Positions 27,683-35,867 of a stretch of 56,507 nucleotides of DNA are shown here, in pieces (within the stretch, counting starts at the first letter, position 1; each line of letters begins with the position of its first letter). The position numbers and the translations under genes are program-made. Origin of the DNA: an uncultured Oscillospiraceae bacterium (GTDB taxonomy: Bacteria; Bacillota; Clostridia; Oscillospirales; Ruminococcaceae); the NCBI GenBank assembly GCA_900540595.1, contig UQGL01000015.1:1-56507 (forward strand), given 5' to 3'. The notes under the pieces are model-generated. The model did no database searches. It had not been told where the DNA came from and saw nothing but the letters and a program-made list of their open reading frames with translations.

Positions 27683-27735
27683 GTAGGGGCGCATTCCATA
27701 TGCGCCCGCGGGGCGTCGAGGACGCCGCCCTCTAC
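27683..27735. repeat. Family A structured repeat, short 53-nt class
   Basis: From GTAGGGGC to CCCTCTAC. The left arm is GCGCATTCCATATGCGC and the right arm GGCGTCGAGGACGCC. It lies between the polymerase-like gene and the leucine T-box, upstream of the T-box promoter. Confidence 0.75.
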
Positions 27736-27787
27736 AAACATTGTTGCTCCAATCAAAACACATCATTGAAAAAACAGCAAAAATCTC

Positions 27788-27816
27788 TTGACATTCCCGC
27801 TGCAATCCGCTAAAAT
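27788..27816 (+). promoter_or_regulatory. Promoter of the leucine biosynthesis leader
   Basis: TTGACA and TAAAAT are 17 bp apart, directly in front of the T-box leader. Confidence 0.82.
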
Positions 27817-27829
27817 AAAACTATTCCAA

Positions 27830-28109
27830 ATGCAGTGAAGGGGAGAAAGCAGCACTCATCCCGTTACAGAGAGCCGCCGGTCGGTGCAAGGCGGTATGGC
27901 GGGTGCTGTATACTGGCCCCGGAGCAGCCGCGCTGACAGGTAGGTGCGGACGGAGCCTGACCGTTATCATACAGGCGCGATTCGCCCGCAGGGCTGATCG
28001 TACAGAGCGGCCGTTACACGGCAATGAGAGTGGTACCGCGGGTACAGCAAGTTTGAATTTTGCTCCCGTCTCTCAAAGGTCTTTCGCCTTTGGGGGACGG
28101 TTTCTTTTT
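27830..28109 (+). ncRNA. T-box leader RNA controlling leuA (leucyl-tRNA sensing)
   Basis: The conserved T-box AATGAGAGTGGTACCGCGG is at 28023-28041. A terminator stem (28066-28079 with 28087-28100, wobble pairs) and TTTCTTTTT follow. Stem I shows the distal-loop motif CAGAGAGCC and the GGTCGGTGCAAGGC block. The specifier bulge faces GTATACTGGCCCC; CTG (27913-27915, Leu) fits the downstream gene best, though TAC is one frame away. Uncharged tRNA-Leu should stabilise the antiterminator and allow leu gene expression. Confidence 0.93.
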
Positions 28110-28158
28110 GTCTCCCTCAAAGTGCGAACCGAACGCTTTGAAGGAGGCTTTTTTAGTT

Positions 28159-29826
28159 ATGATGGACGCAACAAAGTACAGTGTAGGGTATTATCCGCCG
28201 CCGGTCGAGCCCGGCCATGTCTACGAGTGGACGCAGAAGGACCACATCGAGAAAGCCCCGGCGTGGTGCAGCGTGGATCTGCGCGACGGCAACCAGAGCC
28301 TGATCGTGCCGATGAGCCTTGAGGAAAAGATTGAGTTTTACGATATGCTCGTCAAAATCGGCTTTAAGGAGATCGAGGTCGGTTTCCCGGCGGCCAGCGA
28401 GACCGAGTATGAGTTCCTGCGCACCCTTATTGACGGCAACCGCATCCCGCAGGATGTGACGGTACAGGTGCTGACCCAGTGCCGCGACCATATCATCCGC
28501 AAGACCTTCGAGGCCGTCAAGGGCGCACCGCGGGCCATCATCCACTTCTACAACTCCACCAGCGTTGCCCAGCGCGAGCAGGTGTTCAAAAAGTCGAAGG
28601 AGGAGATCAAGCAGATCGCCGTGGACGGTGCAAAGCTTGTTAAGCAGCTCAGTGAGGAGTACGAGGGTAACTTCCTGTTTGAGTACAGCCCCGAAAGCTT
28701 TACCGGCACCGAGCCGGACTACGCGGTTGAGGTCTGCAACGCCGTGCTGGATGTCATGCAGCCCACGCCCGACCGCCCGATGATCATCAACCTGCCCGTC
28801 ACGGTCGAGATGAGCATGCCCCACATCTACGCCAACCAGATCGAGTGGTGCTCCAAGCACCTGAAATACCGCGACAGTGTCATTTTGTCCACCCATCCGC
28901 ACAATGACCGCGGCTGCGGCGTGGCGGATGCTGAGCTGGCCGTGCTGGCCGGTGCCCAGCGCATCGAGTGCTGCCTTTTCGGCAACGGTGAGCGCACCGG
29001 CAATGTGGACGCCATCACGCTGGCCATGAATATGTACAGCCACGGCGTAGACCCGCACCTTGATTTCAGCAATATGCCCGCCATCTGCGAGGTGTATGAG
29101 CGCGTTACCCGGATGCATGTGTATGAGCGCACCCCCTACGCCGGCGCCCTTGTCTTTGCGGCGTTCAGCGGCAGCCATCAGGACGCCATTGCCAAGGGCA
29201 TGACCTGGCGCAAGGAAAAGCATCTCCATGAATGGACCTGCCCGTATATCCCCATCGACCCGCATGATATCGGCCGTACCTACGATGCCGATGTTATCCG
29301 CATCAACTCCCAGAGCGGCAAGGGCGGCATCGGCTTCCTGCTGCAGCAGAACTATGGCTACAACCCGCCGCCCAAAATGCGGGAGGATCTCGGCTACCGC
29401 GTCAAGGAAGTCAGCGATCATGAGCATCGTGAGCTGGGCGTGCAGGAGGTCCTCGCCGTCTTTGAAAAGAGCTATCTCAACCACACCGCGCCGCTGAATG
29501 TGTCCGAGGCGCACTTTGTCCAGAACGAGAACGGAAGCATCACCGCCAAGGTGACGATCACCAGCGGCGGCAGCACGACCCCCTGCACAGCCACCGGCAA
29601 CGGTCGTCTGGACGCCGTGGCCACGGCCATCGAGCAGCAGACCGGGATGCACTTTACGCTGGTACACTACAGCGAGCATGCACTGGACGCCGACACGAAC
29701 GCCCGCGCCTGCTCCTATGTCGGGCTGAAATGGGCCTCCGGCGAGGAGACCTGGGGCTGCGGCACCCACACGGATATTATTGTGGCGGGCATTAAGGCGT
29801 TGGTGAGTGCGATCAACAATAAGTAA
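28159..29826 (+). CDS. leuA: 2-isopropylmalate synthase, type 2 (long form)
   Basis: Condenses acetyl-CoA with 2-ketoisovalerate, the first step of leucine synthesis. The 555-residue protein has the catalytic metal-binding blocks RDGNQSL and HPHNDRG, NGERTGN, and a C-terminal allosteric leucine-binding domain (about residues 430-555). The length and the N-terminal extension (YYPPPVEPGHVYEWTQKDHI) mark the LeuA type-2 subfamily. Two adjacent ATG codons follow AAGGAGG; the first (spacing 11) is chosen. Frame upstream belongs to the T-box leader. First gene of leuA-leuC-leuD-leuB. Confidence 0.95.
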   Translation: MMDATKYSVGYYPPPVEPGHVYEWTQKDHIEKAPAWCSVDLRDGNQSLIVPMSLEEKIEFYDMLVKIGFKEIEVGFPAASETEYEFLRTLIDGNRIPQDVTVQVLTQCRDHIIRKTFEAVKGAPRAIIHFYNSTSVAQREQVFKKSKEEIKQIAVDGAKLVKQLSEEYEGNFLFEYSPESFTGTEPDYAVEVCNAVLDVMQPTPDRPMIINLPVTVEMSMPHIYANQIEWCSKHLKYRDSVILSTHPHNDRGCGVADAELAVLAGAQRIECCLFGNGERTGNVDAITLAMNMYSHGVDPHLDFSNMPAICEVYERVTRMHVYERTPYAGALVFAAFSGSHQDAIAKGMTWRKEKHLHEWTCPYIPIDPHDIGRTYDADVIRINSQSGKGGIGFLLQQNYGYNPPPKMREDLGYRVKEVSDHEHRELGVQEVLAVFEKSYLNHTAPLNVSEAHFVQNENGSITAKVTITSGGSTTPCTATGNGRLDAVATAIEQQTGMHFTLVHYSEHALDADTNARACSYVGLKWASGEETWGCGTHTDIIVAGIKALVSAINNK

Positions 29827-29848
29827 ACACCCTACAACGCACTGCCGG

Positions 29849-29934
29849 GTAGGGGCCGGACATGTCCGGCCCTCAACATAAGGGCAGGCGGCACGTAAAG
29901 GTAAGGCCGAGGGCGGGGCATGCCCCGCCCCTAC
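29849..29934. repeat. Family A structured repeat, 86-nt unit, in the leuA-leuC gap
   Basis: GTAGGGGC to GCCCCTAC with arms CCGGACATGTCCGG and GCGGGGCATGCCCCGC. It lies between genes of one pathway and is probably present in the leu transcript. Confidence 0.85.
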
Positions 29935-29967
29935 GGTGAGATAATCCTAAAACGGAGGTACACGACC

Positions 29968-31227
29968 ATGGGCATGACCATGACCCAAAAAATCTTAGCG
30001 GCCCACTGCGGCGAGGCAGCCGTGACGGCGGGCCAGCTCATCAATGCCAAGCTCGACATCGTGCTGGGCAATGACATCACGACCCCGGTCGCCATCAATG
30101 AATTTGAAAAAGCCGGGTTTGACTCGGTGTTTGATAAGACCCGCGTCAATATTGTGCTGGATCACTTTGTCCCCAATAAGGACATCAAGAGCGCAACGCA
30201 GTCCAAGCAGTGCCGCGAATTTGCCGACAAGTACGACATTCTCAACTTCTACGATGTGGGCCAGATGGGCGTTGAACATGCCCTGCTGCCCGAAAAGGGC
30301 ATCGTGACCGCCGGTGACTGCATCATCGGTGCCGACAGCCACACCTGCACCTACGGTGCGGTGGGCGCATTCTCCACCGGTGTCGGCTCCACCGATATGG
30401 CCGCCGGCATGGCAAAGGGCATGGCATGGTTTAAGGTCCCCGCCGCCATCAAGGTGGAGCTGAAGGGAACTCTGCGCAAGCCTGTCACCGGCAAGGATGT
30501 CATCCTGCACCTCATCGGCGAAATCGGTGTGTCCGGTGCGCTGTACAAGAGCCTTGAGTTTACCGGCGAGGGCGTCAGCAGCCTGACGATGGAGGACCGG
30601 CTCTGCATCTGCAATATGGCTATCGAGGCCGGTGCCAAGAACGGCATCTTCCCCGTGGACGAAGTGACCGAGGCCTATCTCAAAGGCCGGAGCCAGCGCC
30701 CGTGGACGAAGTACGAGGCTGACCCCGATGCCGAGTACGAACAGACCATCACGATCGACCTTGACACGCTCGAGCCTACCGTCAGCTACCCGCACCTGCC
30801 CGAAAACACCCACCCGGCCAGAGAGGGCAGGAACATCAAGATCGACCAGATCGTCATCGGCTCCTGCACGAACGGCCGCATTGAGGATATGCAGGCTGCC
30901 TACGAGATTTTGAAGGGCAGACACATTGCCAAGGGTGTGCGCGGCATCATTATCCCCGCCACGATGGCCGTCTACAAGGAGTGCATTCTGCGCGGCTATA
31001 CCGAGGCGTTTATTGATGCAGGCTGCATCGTCTCCACGCCCACCTGCGGCCCCTGTCTGGGCGGCTACATGGGCATTTTGGCAGCGGGGGAGCGCTGTGT
31101 CTCCACCACCAACCGCAACTTTGTCGGCCGCATGGGGCATGTGGACTCCGAGGTCTATCTTGCCAGCCCCGCCACGGCAGCGGCAAGCGCACTGACCGGC
31201 TACATCACCGACCCCAGGGAGGTTTGA
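29968..31227 (+). CDS. leuC: 3-isopropylmalate dehydratase large subunit
   Basis: Aconitase-family [4Fe-4S] enzyme that isomerises 2- to 3-isopropylmalate together with LeuD. The 419-residue length is that of the short, homoaconitase-like type. Cluster ligands are visible in VIGSCTNGR and CGPCLGG. The start MGMTMTQKI has CGGAGG upstream; an earlier frame start at 29920 lies in the repeat. leuD follows after 3 nt. Confidence 0.95.
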   Translation: MGMTMTQKILAAHCGEAAVTAGQLINAKLDIVLGNDITTPVAINEFEKAGFDSVFDKTRVNIVLDHFVPNKDIKSATQSKQCREFADKYDILNFYDVGQMGVEHALLPEKGIVTAGDCIIGADSHTCTYGAVGAFSTGVGSTDMAAGMAKGMAWFKVPAAIKVELKGTLRKPVTGKDVILHLIGEIGVSGALYKSLEFTGEGVSSLTMEDRLCICNMAIEAGAKNGIFPVDEVTEAYLKGRSQRPWTKYEADPDAEYEQTITIDLDTLEPTVSYPHLPENTHPAREGRNIKIDQIVIGSCTNGRIEDMQAAYEILKGRHIAKGVRGIIIPATMAVYKECILRGYTEAFIDAGCIVSTPTCGPCLGGYMGILAAGERCVSTTNRNFVGRMGHVDSEVYLASPATAAASALTGYITDPREV

Positions 31228-31230
31228 GCT

Positions 31231-31713
31231 ATGAACGCAAGAGGTCCTGTTTTTAAATACGGCGATAACATTGATACCGATGTCATTATCCCCGCCCGCT
31301 ATCTGAACACCCAGAGCGCCGCCGAGCTGGCGAGCCACTGCATGGAGGACATCGACAAGAGCTTTGTTGCCCGCGTCAAGGCCGGTGACATCATGGTGGG
31401 CGGTGAGAACTTCGGCTGCGGCTCTTCGCGTGAGCATGCCCCCGTTGCCATCAAGGCGTCCGGCATCAGCTGCGTCATCGCCAAAAGCTTTGCCCGCATC
31501 TTCTACCGCAATGCCATCAATATCGGCCTGCCGATCCTCGAATGTCCCGCCGCAAGCGAGGCAATCGCCGAGGGTGACACGGTAAGCATCGACTTTGACA
31601 CCGGCGTCATTACGGACGAAACCACCGGCCAGACCTTTCAGGCCGCGCCGTTCCCGCCGTTTATCCAGAACATCATTGCCAAGGGCGGCCTGATGAACAG
31701 CTTGAAGGACTGA
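31231..31713 (+). CDS. leuD: 3-isopropylmalate dehydratase small subunit
   Basis: The 160-residue swivel-domain subunit that completes the LeuCD active site. Family landmarks are [17 protein letters not shown] at the N-terminus and [14 protein letters not shown] at about residues 53-66. The short length pairs with the short LeuC. SD GGGAGG lies inside the end of leuC, consistent with coupling. Confidence 0.95.
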   Translation: MNARGPVFKYGDNIDTDVIIPARYLNTQSAAELASHCMEDIDKSFVARVKAGDIMVGGENFGCGSSREHAPVAIKASGISCVIAKSFARIFYRNAINIGLPILECPAASEAIAEGDTVSIDFDTGVITDETTGQTFQAAPFPPFIQNIIAKGGLMNSLKD

Positions 31714-31719
31714 TGCCCT

Positions 31720-31805
31720 GTAGGGGCCGGGCATGCCCGGCCCGCGGCTTTACGGCAAAAGTGCTGTGATGGAAAGGCTGAGGGCGGGACATGTCCCGCC
31801 CCTAC
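31720..31805. repeat. Family A structured repeat, 86-nt unit, in the leuD-leuB gap
   Basis: GTAGGGGC to GCCCCTAC with arms CCGGGCATGCCCGG and GCGGGACATGTCCCGC. It separates leuB from the preceding leu genes. Confidence 0.85.
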
Positions 31806-31832
31806 AATAGCAACGAGAGGGAGAACAGAACT

Positions 31833-32903
31833 ATGCAGAAAAACATCACTCTGATCTACGGCGACTGCTCCAGCCCGGAGATCGTGACACAGGCGGTGCG
31901 CGTCCTGGATAAAATCGCGGCCAGACACGGCCATACCTTTACCTATACCCGCGCCTACATGGGCGGCGAGGCCATCGACAAATTTGGTGATCCGCTGCCG
32001 GCATCCGAGCTGGAAAAATGCAAAAACGCTGACAGTGTCCTGCTGGGTGCCATCGGCGGCCCCAAGTGGGAGGGACTGCCCGGCGAAAAGCGCCCCGAAA
32101 AGGGCCTGCTGCGGCTGCGCGCCGGCATGGGCCTGTACGCCAACAACCGCCCGGCTAAAATCTGGCCCCAGCTGGCCGATGCCTCCCCGCTGAAAAAGTC
32201 CATCGTGGACAAGGGCATTGACTTTATCGTCGTGCGTGAGCTGATCGGCGGCGTCTATTTCGGTGAGCATAAGACGATTGAGCAGAACGGCGAAAAGGTC
32301 GCCATCGACACGATGCCCTACTCCGAGCACGAGATCGAGCGCATCGGCCGCATCGGCTTTGAAACGGCCATGAAGCGCCGCAAAAAGCTGACCTGTGTGG
32401 ACAAGGCCAATGTGTTGGACACCAGCCGCCTGTGGCGCGCCGTCATGCACCGCCTGCAGGCCGAGTACCCCGAGGTCGAATACAGTGAGATGTTTGTGGA
32501 CAACTGCGCCATGCAGATCTGCAAAAACCCCGCGCAGTTTGATGTTATTGTGACCGAGAATATGTTCGGGGATATCCTCTCCGATGAGGCCAGCGAGATC
32601 ACCGGCAGCATCGGCATGGTGCCGTCCTCCTCTCTGGGCGAGGGGACCTGCGGCCTGTATGAGCCGATCCACGGCTCCGCACCCGACATTGCCGGGCAGG
32701 ATGTCGTGAACCCGATCGCCTGCATCCTCTCCGCCGCCATGATGCTGCGCTACAGCTTTGACATGCCGGCCGAGGCGGATGAAATCGAGGCTGCCGTGAA
32801 CGCGGTTCTCGATGCCGGCTACCGCACCGCCGACATGATGGCCCCCGGTTGCACCAAGGTTGGCTGCACCGAGATGGGCAACAAGATTTTGGAGCATATT
32901 TAA
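31833..32903 (+). CDS. leuB: 3-isopropylmalate dehydrogenase
   Basis: Oxidises and decarboxylates 3-isopropylmalate to 2-ketoisocaproate with NAD+. The 356-residue protein has the isopropylmalate-dehydrogenase signatures LRAGMGLYANNRPAKIWP, VVRELIGGVYFG, VDKANVLDTSRLWR, VTENMFGDILSDEAS and EPIHGSAPDIAGQ. One oddity: the N-terminal cofactor loop, normally GDGIGPEV, is GDCSSPEI. Because all other active-site blocks are intact it should still be functional. The start has GAGAGGGAG upstream. Last of the leu genes. Confidence 0.92.
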   Translation: MQKNITLIYGDCSSPEIVTQAVRVLDKIAARHGHTFTYTRAYMGGEAIDKFGDPLPASELEKCKNADSVLLGAIGGPKWEGLPGEKRPEKGLLRLRAGMGLYANNRPAKIWPQLADASPLKKSIVDKGIDFIVVRELIGGVYFGEHKTIEQNGEKVAIDTMPYSEHEIERIGRIGFETAMKRRKKLTCVDKANVLDTSRLWRAVMHRLQAEYPEVEYSEMFVDNCAMQICKNPAQFDVIVTENMFGDILSDEASEITGSIGMVPSSSLGEGTCGLYEPIHGSAPDIAGQDVVNPIACILSAAMMLRYSFDMPAEADEIEAAVNAVLDAGYRTADMMAPGCTKVGCTEMGNKILEHI

Positions 32904-32906
32904 AAG

Positions 32907-33095
32907 GCTTCCCCCGCAGGCGCGTGTCGAAGCGCAACCGCCGTAGGCGGCACTTGGCGCGTAGACTGAAGCTGTCACCGAAGGTGACTGATGAGGGGCG
33001 ACCTTCCCGCAGCAACCCGTTTATGGACGATTGCGGAAAGCTCGCCCCTCATCCGACCTCACTGCGTTCGGCCACCTTCCCCCGCAGGGGAAGGC
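32907..33095. repeat. Family B structured intergenic element, copy 2 (expanded)
   Basis: About 189 nt. The 5' hairpin is interrupted by roughly 45 extra nt containing further short palindromes. GCTGTCACC/GGTGACTGATGAGGGGC, the matching GCCCCTCATC and the terminal CCTTCCCC/GGGGAAGG hairpin are present. It sits between convergent leuB and the membrane protein gene. Confidence 0.75.
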
Positions 33096-33100
33096 AAAGC

Positions 33101-33131
33101 GTCCCCCGATGGTTCCGCACCATCGGGGGAC
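33101..33131. terminator. Terminator after leuB
   Basis: A 13-bp perfect stem (GTCCCCCGATGGT with ACCATCGGGGGAC) and TCCGC loop are followed on the plus strand by ACTTTTATTT. It may also serve the convergent membrane-protein gene, whose stop codon is 5 nt away. Confidence 0.85.
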
Positions 33132-33135
33132 ACTT

Positions 33136-33831
33136 TTATTTCTCCATCACATCCCGCCAGGGCCGTTTTGCGGCAAGCTCGTTGCGGCGGTGGTTGCGCC
33201 AGACAAGCAGTGCTGCCAGTGCCGCGCCGAACAGAATGACTGCCGCAAGGTTGGGCAGGCCCACCGCGGGCAGCAGCGGCGTGATCCATTTGTCGACGAA
33301 CCAAAACACCACGAACCACAAAAACAGCATGGCGGCTGTAATGGCGCCGTACCGCACACCTTTTTCGGTAGAGGCCGCCCACTCGGCGGGGACAATGCGA
33401 TGCAGCAGCCACGCACTGGGCATCATAATGGCAATGCAGAGCACAAGCCAGACCGCGTCATAGTGGCAGTCCCACGGCCTGCCCAGCACCGTATAAGTTG
33501 CCGTGGAGGCTAACGCAAACGTGCACAGCCACACAAGGCTGTCTGCCATGTAATCCGCAAACTTCGGCTTGGGCATGCTTGCCAGCAGATTCCGCTTAAA
33601 AACATCTACGTCCCCGATGACCGACGGCAGATAGTCGTGCCGGGCCTCGGCCTGTGCCGCCATCGCAATCAGGTCCTTGCGGATCAGCTCGATCTCGTAC
33701 CCGATGCCGCATGTGTTGTCCGCTACGCTGATGATTTCCGTGATGGTGTCACGGTCACACTCCGCAAGCGTCGAGAAAATCAGGTCATTTTCCTTTTTCA
33801 AGTCGCGGTATTCGTTGCGCATTGTTTTCAT
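33136..33831 (-). CDS. PadR-linked integral membrane protein of unknown function
   Basis: A 231-residue protein. About 95 N-terminal residues are soluble and charged (MKTMRNEYRDLKKENDL, then GYEIELIRKDLIAMAAQAEAR), followed by four or five hydrophobic segments and a basic C-terminus. No enzymatic motif was recognised. It begins 3 nt after the stop of a PadR gene, so the two form one transcript, similar in layout to PadR/HAAS pairs but with a different membrane domain. Confidence 0.75.
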   Translation of the reverse strand: MKTMRNEYRDLKKENDLIFSTLAECDRDTITEIISVADNTCGIGYEIELIRKDLIAMAAQAEARHDYLPSVIGDVDVFKRNLLASMPKPKFADYMADSLVWLCTFALASTATYTVLGRPWDCHYDAVWLVLCIAIMMPSAWLLHRIVPAEWAASTEKGVRYGAITAAMLFLWFVVFWFVDKWITPLLPAVGLPNLAAVILFGAALAALLVWRNHRRNELAAKRPWRDVMEK

Positions 33832-33834
33832 GGT

Positions 33835-34164
33835 TCAGCCCTCCTTGTCCTGTAAAATGCGATTCACAGCAGCGCCGGTCGTCTGCCATGCTGCGACAAA
33901 TTCGGCGAGGCACTGCGCCCCGTCCGGCGTCAGCTGGTAATATTTGCGGCTCGGCCCGCCGGAGCCGGCGCGGTACTCCGCCGCAATCAGCCCCTTGCGC
34001 TCCAGCCGCAGCAGCAGGGGATAGAGTGTGCCCTCGGTCAGGTCGTCAAAGCCGCTCTCCCGCAGGGTGACGGCGATGGCATAGCCGTAGGCCGCCTCAC
34101 GCGAGATGATCTTTAAAATGCATCCCTCCAGCGTTCCCTTGCGCAGCTGCGCGCGATCAAACAT
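33835..34164 (-). CDS. PadR-family transcriptional regulator
   Basis: A 109-residue winged-helix protein with LRKGTLEGCILKIIS, AAYGYAIAVTLRES, LTEGTLYPLLLRLERKGLI and RKYYQLTPDGAQCLAEF. SD AGGAGGG is upstream and a near-consensus promoter lies 45 nt before the start. It probably regulates itself and the membrane protein downstream; this is inference from the PadR family. Confidence 0.92.
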   Translation of the reverse strand: MFDRAQLRKGTLEGCILKIISREAAYGYAIAVTLRESGFDDLTEGTLYPLLLRLERKGLIAAEYRAGSGGPSRKYYQLTPDGAQCLAEFVAAWQTTGAAVNRILQDKEG

Positions 34165-34209
34165 CGTCTACCCTCCTGACTACCTTGTATTGCCATGTTC
34201 CTTGACTAT

Positions 34210-34238
34210 ATTGTAATGCAATGTAGTGCTGCTGTCAA
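34210..34238 (-). promoter_or_regulatory. Promoter of the second padR unit
   Basis: On the minus strand TTGACA (34238-34233) and TACAAT (34215-34210) are 17 bp apart. Flanking GCAATGTAGT and ACTACCTTGTATTGC stretches are partly complementary and could be the PadR operator. Confidence 0.75.
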
Positions 34239-34252
34239 GCAGAAAATAAAAA

Positions 34253-34275
34253 ACCTCCCTTTTAAAAAGGGAGGT
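34253..34275 (-). terminator. Terminator of the surface polysaccharide operon
   Basis: ACCTCCC and GGGAGGT with A/T extension form the stem; on the minus strand TTTTTTATTTT follows. It lies about 32 nt past the last gene of the ten-gene operon. Confidence 0.88.
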
Positions 34276-34306
34276 GCAAAACCAGATTGAGGCTTGCTGT
34301 TCGCTG

Positions 34307-35326
34307 TTACGATTTGCCGCGCTTATACCAGCAGTTTGCGGCAAAATCAAAGAGAGTCTGCACGGGCTGCCAGTTCAGCACGGCCAATGCTGCGGCGGCG
34401 AGCAGCGTGTACCACAGCACGGGCAATGCCACGGGCGCGCCGCGCAGCGGCTCAAAAAGCTGCAGCTGCACAAGCAACGCAAGGATCGGCAGGTGCAGCA
34501 GGTAGATGGCAAGGGTGCGCCGCCCCAGACCGGTCAGCCGGCGCCCGCTGCTGAAGGCTGCCACAAGTGCCGCCGTGGTGGCAACGCCGACCAGATAAAA
34601 GACGATGCGGTATTCCGGCCGGTCGCCGCCCGCATAGCTTACATCGTGGAACAACTCGGCACTGTTGTCCAAGATCGTCTCCGAGCAAAAGACCCGGATA
34701 AAATAGAGAACGTAGCCGACCGCCAGACCCGCTGCAGGCAGCAGCCGTGCGGCACGGTTTTGTGCGGCAAAGGCGGCCAGTGTATCCAGCTGGGGGCGGA
34801 ACAGCACGCCAAAGGCATAAAACGGGAAGAAAGCGAACACCCGCACAAGCATGAACGGCCAGTCTATCAGCCCGCCGGCCAGCCCCACGGCCACCGCCAG
34901 CGCCATGCCCAGACAGGAGCCGGCCAGCCCCAGCCGGTCACGCAGCAGGCAGAGCAGCGGCAGCGTCAGGTGCCAGAAGATCAGCGCATACAGATACCAC
35001 ATGTGCCGCCATGGCAGCAGCAGGGCGGCCAGCACACCGCCGCTCTCGGCAAAATCCTCCCGCAGAACGACTGCGCGAAAGACAAGCATCAGACTCTGCC
35101 CAAGGAAATAGAGCCAAAGCTGCTGGGTGACCAGCTTGCGCGGGTTGAACCGCGCCACCAGACCGCTGCAGGCGCAGAACAGCGCCATGTGAAAGGCATA
35201 GATGCAGAAAAAGGTCGCACTGACGAACGGATAGTTCATCCGGTACTGCTCCATAAAGTGGCCGAACACCACCAGCAGGATGCCAAGACCCTTCAGCTCG
35301 TCAATGTAATCACGGCGGGGGGCCAT
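34307..35326 (-). CDS. Acyltransferase-3 family membrane protein
   Basis: A 339-residue, roughly ten-helix membrane acyltransferase of the OafA/acyltransferase-3 type. The N-terminal RRDYIDELKGLGILLVVFGHF holds the expected Arg/Asp-...-His of the family, which transfers acyl (often acetyl) groups to sugars of surface polymers. The ATG overlaps the preceding stop by one base (TGATG); GGAGG is 7 nt upstream. A longer frame with a GTG start is not preferred. Last gene of the operon. Confidence 0.88.
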   Translation of the reverse strand: MAPRRDYIDELKGLGILLVVFGHFMEQYRMNYPFVSATFFCIYAFHMALFCACSGLVARFNPRKLVTQQLWLYFLGQSLMLVFRAVVLREDFAESGGVLAALLLPWRHMWYLYALIFWHLTLPLLCLLRDRLGLAGSCLGMALAVAVGLAGGLIDWPFMLVRVFAFFPFYAFGVLFRPQLDTLAAFAAQNRAARLLPAAGLAVGYVLYFIRVFCSETILDNSAELFHDVSYAGGDRPEYRIVFYLVGVATTAALVAAFSSGRRLTGLGRRTLAIYLLHLPILALLVQLQLFEPLRGAPVALPVLWYTLLAAAALAVLNWQPVQTLFDFAANCWYKRGKS

Positions 35327-35865
35327 CAACGGTCCTCCCACGGGGAGCGGACAACCTCGCCGGAATCGACCTTGGCGTACTCAGCAACCACGGCCCCCGC
35401 CTTGACGATGCCGCCGGGTGCCACATGCACACCGCGGCCGAGTGCGGCATCGTGATCAACGATGGCCCCGGCGTTGACAATGCAGCCGACGCCCAGGTGG
35501 ACACCGGCCCCTACATAGGCGCGCGGCATGATGATGCAGCCCGGCTCCAGCACAGCGCTGGGGCTGACCGAGGCGGCATCGCTGATGAACACCGGTGTGG
35601 CATATCCCGCAGCCGTCAGCTTTTGCAGCAGCTCAACACGCAGCTTGTTATCGCCCAGCGCCACAAAGGCAGGGCGGCCCGGGTGCAGGATGGCCGGGTC
35701 CGGGTAATCGCGCAGACCGCCCACGGCATCGGGGGCATTGTCGTCCAGAAAATCCGCGCTGCCCCAGCCCTCGTCAAGGAGCCAGTCGTTCAGCTGGGTG
35801 CCAAAGCCGCCGCGCCCCAAAATCAGCGGGCGCTTTGCGTTAAAGGAAATCTCAAGGAAAGCCAT
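35326..35865 (-). CDS. PglD/NeuD-like sugar O-acetyltransferase
   Basis: A 179-residue left-handed beta-helix acetyltransferase. The N-terminal nucleotide-sugar-binding part begins LILGRGGFGTQLNDWL, then a hexapeptide-repeat helix runs from about residue 95 (VSPSAVLEPGCIIMPRAYVGAGVHLGVGCIVNAGAIVDHD, quoted in pieces: VSPSAVLEPG, GAGVHLGVG, NAGAIVDHD). A His in IVDHD is the usual catalytic base. It acetylates a sugar nucleotide or residue used by this operon; the substrate is unknown. Confidence 0.85.
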   Translation of the reverse strand: MAFLEISFNAKRPLILGRGGFGTQLNDWLLDEGWGSADFLDDNAPDAVGGLRDYPDPAILHPGRPAFVALGDNKLRVELLQKLTAAGYATPVFISDAASVSPSAVLEPGCIIMPRAYVGAGVHLGVGCIVNAGAIVDHDAALGRGVHVAPGGIVKAGAVVAEYAKVDSGEVVRSPWEDR

Positions 35866-35867
35866 CG

